A stretch of 12,245 bases of DNA from Gammaproteobacteria bacterium. GTDB lineage: Bacteria > Pseudomonadota > Gammaproteobacteria > Pseudomonadales > UBA7434. A model generated the notes under the pieces. That model made no database searches. It was not told the DNA's origin and saw nothing but the letters and a program-made list of their open reading frames with translations. Location of the stretch: contig JAJRPK010000108.1 in NCBI GenBank assembly GCA_024280785.1, forward strand, positions 1 through 12,245, given 5' to 3'. The first letter of the stretch is position 1. Each line of letters starts with the position of its first letter. Of this stretch, positions 6,732-12,245 are shown piece after piece. The translations under genes and the position numbers were made by a program.

Positions 6732-6809
6732 AGGGTCAGATGAAAATTTGAGGGAGTATTTCATCCTCCCTCAATCAATCAGAAAAGTTCTTCTGTACCT
6801 GACCCTAAT
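6729..6809. mobile_element. Second palindromic element with TTAGGGTCAG ends
   Basis: ATTAGGGTCAG (6729-6739) is mirrored perfectly by CTGACCCTAAT (6799-6809). Within it is a 9-bp perfect hairpin, TTGAGGGAG (6748-6756) with CTCCCTCAA (6766-6774), loop of 9. It shares its first three bases with the end of the preceding element. GGGTCAG-type ends are, from memory, common around REP-associated transposase families in marine gammaproteobacteria. No transposase is present here. The inner hairpin lacks a T-run on either strand that would make it a strong terminator. Confidence 0.6.
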
Positions 6810-6836
6810 TGTTTTTATTTTGCTTGCAAGCCGTTG

Positions 6837-7817
6837 CTAATCATCGATATCGTAGACTAGCTCAAGAAAATCCTCAACCTCACCGGCTACTACTTTGTGA
6901 GCTTTGCGGGTGGGATGAATCACGTCCCAAAAGATATACTTTTTAGGCTTTTGACATTCAGCATCTGTCGCTACGAAAAATGTCAGACAGGGTGTCACTG
7001 CATTAGTAAAGCCGTACTCATCTGGATTATTCACGATCGTAGTCAACAAGCTAAATGCATCGAAACGCTGGATATCAATACCGGGAAGCGCTAGCGATAG
7101 ACCGTCCAGAGCCGCATTAAGGCCTGCATTATACGCTTGGGATAACTGCAATGCACCGGCTACAGCCGCCGGCCCTTGGCCAGTGATGCCTGGTACTACG
7201 GCCAGATTAGGAGCATTGACAATTAAAAAGGTTCTGGCTCCAGCCGTATACAAAGCGACGATATTGCTGGCCTCGGCTTGCACTGCCGCGGTTATGATCC
7301 CAACGCTTGTGGCGCCGGTAGGATCGAGAGCAAAGGCTTCGAGACCGTCGCGGATGTCATTACCACCAAACCACATTACGTAGAGCCCGTCCGAGGGTGC
7401 GGCGAAGCCAAAATCGCTGAGAAACAAACTAACTTGCCCGCTAAGATCAAAGGGACCAAGGCCACCGGCCCGTGCTCCACCGACGGCATAGTTGGTATTG
7501 ATACCAGGTCTTTTTAACGCAGGCTTACCACCTTTTTTGAGGCCCAGTTCCGCAGCCAAGCGCTCGATCCATACTTTACCGTTAGAGAACCTGCCTTTTT
7601 TGTAAGGCGCGCTCGGTATCGGATCGAACGGTGCAACAGAAGTAAAACCGCCAGTAAGAACCAGGGCGTTGCCCGAATCACTGAGGCTGTCGCCGAATGC
7701 GACCAATCTAGAGAACTCTTCATCAGCCAAAGCCGTCTGAAAAGCCCCAACCAGGAACAAGGAACAAAATAAAATTATTTTTCGCGAATATGCGCTTAAG
7801 GGTGAAGGAATTAACAT
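6837..7817 (-). CDS. Secreted SGNH/GDSL-family esterase or lipase
   Basis: This SGNH hydrolase would cleave ester bonds of lipids or acylated carbohydrates outside the cytoplasm. I take the ATG at 7817 as start (326 residues) because AAGAGG lies about 10 bases before it, whereas the ATG at 7850 has no ribosome site and would put polar residues before the signal peptide. With this numbering, the signal peptide covers about 1-31 (ends TALAD). Block I FGDSLSDSGN carries the nucleophile S44; block II is VGGARAGG (Gly 113-114); block III is FGGNDIRDG with N153; block V WDVIHPT gives D298 and H301. All four blocks are intact, so it should be active. The protein ends without a sorting signal. It is convergent with the protease, separated by two palindromic elements. 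The physiological substrate cannot be told. Confidence 0.92.
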   Translation of the reverse strand: MLIPSPLSAYSRKIILFCSLFLVGAFQTALADEEFSRLVAFGDSLSDSGNALVLTGGFTSVAPFDPIPSAPYKKGRFSNGKVWIERLAAELGLKKGGKPALKRPGINTNYAVGGARAGGLGPFDLSGQVSLFLSDFGFAAPSDGLYVMWFGGNDIRDGLEAFALDPTGATSVGIITAAVQAEASNIVALYTAGARTFLIVNAPNLAVVPGITGQGPAAVAGALQLSQAYNAGLNAALDGLSLALPGIDIQRFDAFSLLTTIVNNPDEYGFTNAVTPCLTFFVATDAECQKPKKYIFWDVIHPTRKAHKVVAGEVEDFLELVYDIDD

Positions 7818-7850
7818 GATGACTGTACCTCTTAACGGTGAATGATGCAT

Positions 7851-8580
7851 TTCGGTGCCGTTATCTTATGATTGATTCGGACCGGAAAATGTATGTTGTA
7901 TATAGAAAGAATAAACCCTCTTATTATTTGCTCTATGCAAGCATCGGCTGACCATGCCAAAGTTTAGGCTGCGTTGAAGCCCAAGCGTATTTTTCCTATA
8001 CCTACTTGATACGACATATTACGACATAGCACAATTATACGTAGGAGTTTTATTCCTAACGAAACCTCACGTAACAGGACGTAACTACAACAATGCGTGA
8101 CAACAGCTACATGACAAGACATGACAACAGCGGCTGCTATACGACGACAGCACTTATATAATTAAATATAGAGTTAAACTACGGCGTAACAACAACTGTG
8201 CCCTGCAGCACTCCGCAAAGGCAACCGGCTCAAGTAAAGAACTTGCTCTCAACCTGAATCCGGTCGAACTTAGTTTTGCACCGTCGCTATACAAGTGTCA
8301 ACTTTAATTTATCGGTAGAGCCTCTTCATCAAAGCTGAGAAGATACCTTCACAAAACACGAAATATCAGGGTGGCTATCGTCAAACCACAGGGATACCCG
8401 CGCCACAGCTGCATAAGCCGCGGGCTTACAAGCCATGCGTGACCGGCTCATAGCCATCGAGGAAGGGGTAGCTAATACCCCGTATAAACAAAATCTATTT
8501 ATGATTACACGGAGCATAATGACGAGGGATAACAGAGCCCTCGATGTTGTTCTGAATATTACAATACTTCAATGTTTTTA
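7851..8580. other. 730-base intergenic stretch without a convincing gene
   Basis: The gap lies between the start of the esterase and the end of the VPLPA-CTERM gene, both on the minus strand. It holds short redundant motifs (repeated TACGACA, TGACAACAGC at 8098-8107 and 8122-8131), small hairpins (GGGGTA/TACCCC at 8465-8481; CGAGGG/CCCTCG at 8523-8543), and a nested ACCGG...CCGGT structure around 8224-8273. Two short frames, 8329-8517 minus and 8435-8773 plus, lack ribosome sites and recognisable features. The esterase promoter should lie near 7850-7950. It may be the remains of a lost gene. Confidence 0.5.
8523..8543 (-). terminator. Weak hairpin downstream of the VPLPA-CTERM gene
   Basis: CGAGGG (8523-8528) pairs perfectly with CCCTCG (8538-8543) around a 9-base loop, 37 bases past the stop codon of the minus-strand gene. 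No T-run follows on that strand, so termination is only a possibility. Confidence 0.25.
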
Positions 8581-9342
8581 TTACGGCGCGATCCTAACAG
8601 CCCAGCGCTTGGTAATACCGACAAAAAGTAACGCTGACAAAAACAGCGGCAGCGCTGCAGGTAATGGCACTGCTGCAATGTCTGAAGATAGCGTCAGACT
8701 AGAGGGGTCAAAGCTAAGATCAGTAATATACTCTTCGCCAAAATCGGCCACGATTAACGGGTCGAGTGTATGAATGTTATTGGAATTCTGAAGTCTACCC
8801 GTACCATCGCTATTTAATTCAACTAAGGCAGGATGGTAACGGCCGTTGTCAATTTCTCTGCCGTTAAAAGTAAAGATGTTACCGGTGTCGACTAACTCTG
8901 ACGCCTGAAGCCCATCAGTTAAATCCGCCGTCGCAGAAATTTCAAAATTGAGCGAGCTACCTTGAGCATAAAAATCAACGCCACTAATATTGCGGATTAA
9001 ATTAAAAGAAGAAAACCCCGAAGGCGTGCCCGGAACTAAAAAACCAAAGGCATTGTAATTAACCTGCTGCAAGTTTGGATTAGAATAAACACCCGTTTGC
9101 AAGGGTTCATCGATTTCGATGCTAAAAGAAAATAAAATGACCGAGCTAAATACGGGGGCCACAGTAAAATCTGAGTTAGAAAAGCTAATAGTAAACGCTT
9201 GTGACAGAGTTGTTATTGTTAAGCCGAGAAAAAGTATCGTTGCGCGCACGATTGCAAAGATAGGAATGCGTCTAACGGTAACATTAGGGCAGTGAAGAGC
9301 GCGGTGAATAAGCGCAGAATGAAGAATTTTATAATTAAACAT
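8581..9342 (-). CDS. VPLPA-CTERM exosortase-substrate secreted protein
   Basis: This 253-residue protein is of unknown function. The start is firm: TAGGAG stands 5 bases before the ATG. A long basic leader (to about residue 32) precedes a hydrophobic helix ATILFLGLTITTLSQA (about 34-49), read as a signal peptide. The mature part (50-224) is rich in Ser, Asn and beta-type sequence, with no Cys and no catalytic motif I recognise. The end is a complete C-terminal sorting signal: VPLPA at 225-229, a hydrophobic helix LPLFLSALLFVGI, then basic KRWAVR. From the known family, such proteins are exported, processed by an exosortase at this signal, and released or displayed, often with extracellular polysaccharide. 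No exosortase gene is in the window. It stands alone on its strand. Confidence 0.9.
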   Translation of the reverse strand: MFNYKILHSALIHRALHCPNVTVRRIPIFAIVRATILFLGLTITTLSQAFTISFSNSDFTVAPVFSSVILFSFSIEIDEPLQTGVYSNPNLQQVNYNAFGFLVPGTPSGFSSFNLIRNISGVDFYAQGSSLNFEISATADLTDGLQASELVDTGNIFTFNGREIDNGRYHPALVELNSDGTGRLQNSNNIHTLDPLIVADFGEEYITDLSFDPSSLTLSSDIAAVPLPAALPLFLSALLFVGITKRWAVRIAP

Positions 9343-9430
9343 AATATCTCCTAACCGATCGTTAAAGGGTCAGGAGCCAAGGGAATAGCAAAGATAACGC
9401 AATGGCGGTGGCTTGTCTACCAGACATTTC

Positions 9431-9454
9431 CACTGGGTATAGCACTGGGTATAG
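9431..9454 (+). repeat. Two tandem copies of CACTGGGTATAG
   Basis: The 12-base unit occurs twice in a row without error, immediately before the GGGGACG end of the next inverted repeat. It lies upstream of both the VPLPA-CTERM gene (minus) and the BtrH-like gene (plus), which are divergent. Confidence 0.85.
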
Positions 9455-9519
9455 GGGACGCTCACTTTTCTAATTAGTGTAAGCTGCTGTATTTATTAAG
9501 ATTAAAAGTGAATGTCTCG
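9454..9519. repeat. Imperfect inverted repeat with GGGGACG end, REP-like
   Basis: GGGGACGCTCACTTTT (9454-9469) faces an imperfect inverse at 9504-9519. The core TCACTTTT/AAAAGTGA is perfect (9462-9469 with 9504-9511), and 11 of 16 positions match overall. GGGGACG ends resemble, from memory, those of REP-associated elements. It has no coding capacity. Confidence 0.4.
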
Positions 9520-9539
9520 TTTTTTCTAATTCCACCATT

Positions 9540-9577
9540 TTTTTCAGGGAACCTTGCTGGTAGGCTATCCTGAAAAA
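9540..9577. promoter_or_regulatory. Perfect 9-bp stem just upstream of the BtrH-like gene
   Basis: TTTTTCAGG (9540-9548) pairs with CCTGAAAAA (9569-9577) around a 20-base loop, ending 19 bases before the ATG at 9597. The T-run is on the 5' side and the A-run on the 3' side for the plus strand, the reverse of a terminator. It may be an operator or a leader hairpin. Confidence 0.35.
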
Positions 9578-9596
9578 CCATCAGGCTTGATCATTT

Positions 9597-10634
9597 ATGA
9601 AAGCACTTATCAGTAATTATCGAAATATTCCCGCCGAGCATTGCGGCAGTGGCGCTATGGCCAATCTGTTGCACTTTTACTGCGATCTGGAGTTGGCTGA
9701 AGATGTCGTGTTTGGCCTGGGCGCAGGGTTGGATAACCTGTACCTATCGCTGCCAAGGCAAAATCCGAGCGTCATGTTGTTGGGTCGTGCCATGACAATG
9801 GAGGCGAATATCGCAAAAACGTTGGGGCTGGATTATCAAGAGCACCGCGAAGACGACGACGATAAAGCGTGGGCAGCGGTCAAGCAAGAGGTAATCGAGG
9901 GGCGTCCGACCATGTTGAGCGGCGATATTTTTTACCTTGATTACCGCGAGTTCAAGGTTCATTTTCCCTCCCACCGTTTCGTGCTGCTGGGTTTTGACGA
10001 TAAAAAAGAGCAGGCTTATATTGCCGATCGAATTGACAAAGAACCGCAGGCCTGCAGTTACGGCGGGTTAAGAAAAAGCCGCAACCCGCCGGTAGGAATC
10101 TCTACTTATAACTTGTGGGGCAAGTTCCACAATACCGAGGTTAAAAACGATTGGGGTCAAGCCTGCGCTATAGCGTTAGAGATGTGTTGCGATCAAATGC
10201 TGACCCGCAACGATGAGGTTGAAGCGGCCGGCGTCCCGAGTATAGAAGGAGCCCCGAGTATGACAACGGGAGTTGACGCTATTCGAAAAATGGCGAACTC
10301 GGTAGAAAGTTGGGCCGGCGAAGACAATGCCGCGTTTCAGGCCTCTTATATGGCCCAGTGCCTTGAGAAATACGGCAACGGAGGAGGTAATTTCAGAAAG
10401 CTCTATGCGGGTTTTTTACACTGGGCCCACAGCCAAAGGCCCGATTTAGTAGGCCCCGGCCTGGCTGAGCAAACCCTGGCGATAGCCGGACAGTGGACGG
10501 GTTTGTCCGGCACCTTGCATTTAGCCGCAAAAGATACTGCTAACACTGACTTATGGAAACAGGCCAGCGAACAAGCGCATAGCATCGCCGATAAAGAACA
10601 GGCCTTGTTTGAAACCATTGCGGCTAATTTTTGA
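9597..10634 (+). CDS. BtrH N-terminal domain protein with DUF4872-type C-terminus
   Basis: This 345-residue protein resembles the BtrH_N family, named for butirosin protein BtrH, which transfers a gamma-glutamyl-aminohydroxybutyryl chain from a carrier protein to an amine. The N-terminal cysteine-peptidase-like fold shows EHCGSGAMANLL with C16, then FGLGAGL (39-45), then FPSHRFVLLGFDD with H126 and YIADR with D144. C16, H126 and D144 make a plausible catalytic triad (inference). The alpha-helical second half (about 220-345) fits DUF4872. There is no signal peptide, so it is cytoplasmic. The start has only a weak ribosome site (AGG 11 bases upstream). It stands alone: no aminoglycoside, carrier-protein or peptide genes adjoin it, so acyltransfer or amide cleavage of an unknown amine is as far as the call can go. 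Its stop overlaps the antisense oxidoreductase end by 11 bases. Confidence 0.82.
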   Translation: MKALISNYRNIPAEHCGSGAMANLLHFYCDLELAEDVVFGLGAGLDNLYLSLPRQNPSVMLLGRAMTMEANIAKTLGLDYQEHREDDDDKAWAAVKQEVIEGRPTMLSGDIFYLDYREFKVHFPSHRFVLLGFDDKKEQAYIADRIDKEPQACSYGGLRKSRNPPVGISTYNLWGKFHNTEVKNDWGQACAIALEMCCDQMLTRNDEVEAAGVPSIEGAPSMTTGVDAIRKMANSVESWAGEDNAAFQASYMAQCLEKYGNGGGNFRKLYAGFLHWAHSQRPDLVGPGLAEQTLAIAGQWTGLSGTLHLAAKDTANTDLWKQASEQAHSIADKEQALFETIAANF

Positions 10635-12245
10635 TATAGGGTGCCACGACAACCGGAACCCCATTAAGTACCGCATTGCCTGACAGCCTATCCAGCACCA
10701 ACTCATCGGTAATGTCATTACAACTCACCCCTGCATGGTTTCGCGCGATGTCCATGCGGATGCCATCGCGGTTGTGTCCAAAGCCGTGGGGCAGGCTGAC
10801 CACGCCGGGCATCATTTCATCCGAGGCCTGCACCGCGACCTGCACTGCGCCAGCACGGGAGCTAACCGATACCTCGCTGCCCTCGACGATATTGCGCTGC
10901 GCCATATCTTGTGGGTGCATCAATAAAGTACAGCGGCCTTTACCCTTTACCAGGCGGTGGTAGTTGTGCATCCAGGAATTGTTGGAGCGCACATGGCGGC
11001 GACCGATCAATTGTAGCGTACTCGATGGGTCCGCAGACTCTTGGGCCTTGTTGGCGGAAAATTCAGCGCGCAACCGGGCCAGGTCCGCCAGCGGCTCCGG
11101 TGTGTTGCAGTGGATGAGCTTGTCTTTAGTTTGCAGGCGCTCGGGCAGTTGCGATTTTAGTGGCCCCAGGTCTATGCCTGACGGGTTTTTCCTGAGCACA
11201 TCCAGTGACAGCCCCTGGTCGGCGTAGGGGCCGATTTGCAAACCCATGTCGATAATTTGCGCCGGTGGCATGGCTGGCTGGGGTTCTTTATCTAGCATTT
11301 GCGCCACCCGGTTACCCAGTTCGCTAAAGATTTCCCAGTCGTGCAGGGCGTCCTCGGGCTTGTCGAATACTGTCTCGCTGTGGCGCGCGGTGTTGCGAAT
11401 GGCGTTGATATGAAAGGCGATGTCGTAGTGGTCGTGCTCCAACGGCGAGGTAGGGGGCAGGATGATATCCGCGTGGCGGGTGGTTTCGTTGAGATAGGGA
11501 TCCAGCGACACCATGAAATCCAATTGCTCCAGCGCCGCATCTAACTGTCGGCCGTTGGGGGTAGAAAGCACCGGGTTGCCGGCGCCGGTGAACAAGGCCC
11601 TAATCTGGCCCTCGCCCCCGGTGGTGATCTCTTCTGCCAGCGCGGCGACGGGAATCTCGCGGTCAAATTCCGGCAGGCCGCGCACACGACTGTGGTGGCG
11701 GCCGAAACCGCCAGGGCTTGAATTACTCACCTGATCAACGGCGGGCAAAGTGAACAGGGAGCCGCCGGGCAGGTCCAAATTGCCGGTGGCGATGTTGATA
11801 AGCTGGATCAGCCATTGATTAAGTGCGCCGTAAGCCTGAGTAGAAACTCCCATCCGGCCATAGCAAATCGCCGCACCGGCCGCTGCCAGCTCTTGGGCTA
11901 TGCGGCGGATACTGTCGGCATCAATACCGGTGCGGGTCGCAGCGTACTCAGGGTTAAAGTCGACAATCGCCTGTCGCACTTCATCCAGACCGGTGGTGAA
12001 TTTGCTGAGGTGTGCGGTATTGACCAGGCCTTCTTCAAACAAGGTATGCAGAAGCGCCAGCAGAAACAGGGCATCGGTGCCGGGTTTGATAAAATGATGC
12101 TCGCTGGCCAACTGCGCGGTTTCTGTATAGCGTGGGTCGATCACTACCAACTTGCCGCCCCGAGCCTTGAGCTCTTTGATACGTTTTTTAACATCCGGCA
12201 CCGTCCAGATACTGCCGTTAGAGGCCAACGGGTTGGCGCCCAGCA
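10624..12245 (-). CDS. Molybdopterin-dependent oxidoreductase (C-terminal part)
   Basis: About 540 codons of a bis-MGD enzyme of the DMSO-reductase superfamily are visible; the frame is open through the right edge, so the N-terminus, including any 4Fe-4S motif and the early molybdopterin contacts, is outside. The visible part begins LGANPLASNGS, then gives VVIDPRYTETAQLASEHHFIK and PGTDALFLLALLH, a standard cofactor-binding segment. Next come NLDLPGGSLFTLP, RHADIILPPTSPLEHDHYD, and a C-terminal molydopterin dinucleotide-binding domain (about the last 130 residues: GRRHVRSNNSWMHN, then LPHGFGHNRDG). The overall type is that of formate dehydrogenase/BisC-like anaerobic dehydrogenases; the substrate is not determinable, and the Mo-ligand residue is out of view. 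The gene is clearly more GC-rich than the genes left of 9600. It converges on the BtrH-like gene with an 11-base overlap. Confidence 0.93.
   Translation of the reverse strand, partial: LGANPLASNGSIWTVPDVKKRIKELKARGGKLVVIDPRYTETAQLASEHHFIKPGTDALFLLALLHTLFEEGLVNTAHLSKFTTGLDEVRQAIVDFNPEYAATRTGIDADSIRRIAQELAAAGAAICYGRMGVSTQAYGALNQWLIQLINIATGNLDLPGGSLFTLPAVDQVSNSSPGGFGRHHSRVRGLPEFDREIPVAALAEEITTGGEGQIRALFTGAGNPVLSTPNGRQLDAALEQLDFMVSLDPYLNETTRHADIILPPTSPLEHDHYDIAFHINAIRNTARHSETVFDKPEDALHDWEIFSELGNRVAQMLDKEPQPAMPPAQIIDMGLQIGPYADQGLSLDVLRKNPSGIDLGPLKSQLPERLQTKDKLIHCNTPEPLADLARLRAEFSANKAQESADPSSTLQLIGRRHVRSNNSWMHNYHRLVKGKGRCTLLMHPQDMAQRNIVEGSEVSVSSRAGAVQVAVQASDEMMPGVVSLPHGFGHNRDGIRMDIARNHAGVSCNDITDELVLDRLSGNAVLNGVPVVVAPYIKN

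Noticed and set aside
8200..8280. GCAAAGGC...ACCGG and CCGGT arms resembling a cyclic di-GMP (GEMM) riboswitch
   Set aside because: The second helix, the GNRA loop and receptor pattern are missing, and no plus-strand gene follows. The resemblance is limited to a few bases.
8465..8486. GGTAGCTAATACCCC string resembling part of 16S rRNA
   Set aside because: The match covers only about 15 bases with no rRNA context on either side; it is a simple hairpin by chance.
8329..8517. 62-codon minus-strand frame in the long gap
   Set aside because: There is no convincing start or homology I can name. It might be a gene remnant, but the evidence is too thin.
8435..8773. 112-codon plus-strand frame overlapping the end of the VPLPA-CTERM gene
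   Set aside because: It has no ribosome site, and its second half is antisense to a well-supported gene with a conserved sorting signal.
9540..9577. Rho-independent terminator
   Set aside because: The stem has T on its 5' side and A on its 3' side, with no T-run after it on either strand.
1..12245. CRISPR array, tRNA or rRNA genes, phage or defence system
   Set aside because: No regularly spaced repeats, no cloverleaf candidates, and no nuclease, integrase or toxin-antitoxin-like proteins were seen on either strand.

Overview
The window reads as chromosomal DNA of a gammaproteobacterium, probably a marine one. The reasons are ordinary proteobacterial start sites and codon use, a secreted protein ending in a textbook VPLPA-type C-terminal sorting signal, palindromic dispersed elements with TTAGGGTCAG or GGGGACG ends, and a molybdopterin oxidoreductase of familiar proteobacterial type. 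This placement is an inference; there is no rRNA or other phylogenetic marker. The right-hand end (from about 9600) is visibly more GC-rich than the left two thirds, which look like a looser, accessory-type region with long spacers, repeats and one decaying gene.

Layout: (1) 1-661, minus: the start of a membrane-anchored NAD(P)-binding short-chain dehydrogenase/epimerase-like protein, running off the left edge. (2) 662-946: a divergent control region with a perfect 13-bp inverted repeat and three CAAGTTA boxes. (3) 947-1852, plus: a fatty acid desaturase with all three histidine boxes. (4) 1819-2572, minus: a HExxH (gluzincin-type) peptidase pseudogene with a probable 1-base insertion near its start, an in-frame TGA and a lost C-terminus. 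(5) 2642-3862, minus: a PAPS-dependent sulfotransferase. (6) 3863-4356: a spacer ending in seven tandem AATGA units. (7) 4357-6549, plus: a secreted subtilisin-like protease with calcium-binding DxDxDG repeats and a C-terminal membrane anchor. (8) 6565-6809: two abutting palindromic elements. (9) 6837-7817, minus: a secreted SGNH/GDSL esterase. (10) 7851-8580: a 730-base gap with no convincing gene. (11) 8581-9342, minus: a VPLPA-CTERM secreted protein. (12) 9343-9596: a short tandem repeat and inverted repeats. (13) 9597-10634, plus: a protein with a BtrH-like N-terminal domain (DUF4872-type tail). (14) 10624-12245, minus: the C-terminal part of a molybdopterin-dependent oxidoreductase.

The genes do not form one obvious pathway. 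The shared theme of the centre is the cell surface and exterior: a secreted protease with a C-terminal anchor, a secreted esterase and a VPLPA-CTERM protein. At least the last, and perhaps the protease, would depend on an exosortase encoded elsewhere. I did not find a clear new multi-gene system. The most interesting signals are the AATGA tract in front of the protease (possible phase variation), the protease's repeat and sorting region, the palindromic elements at 6565-6809, and the triple-box leader of the desaturase.
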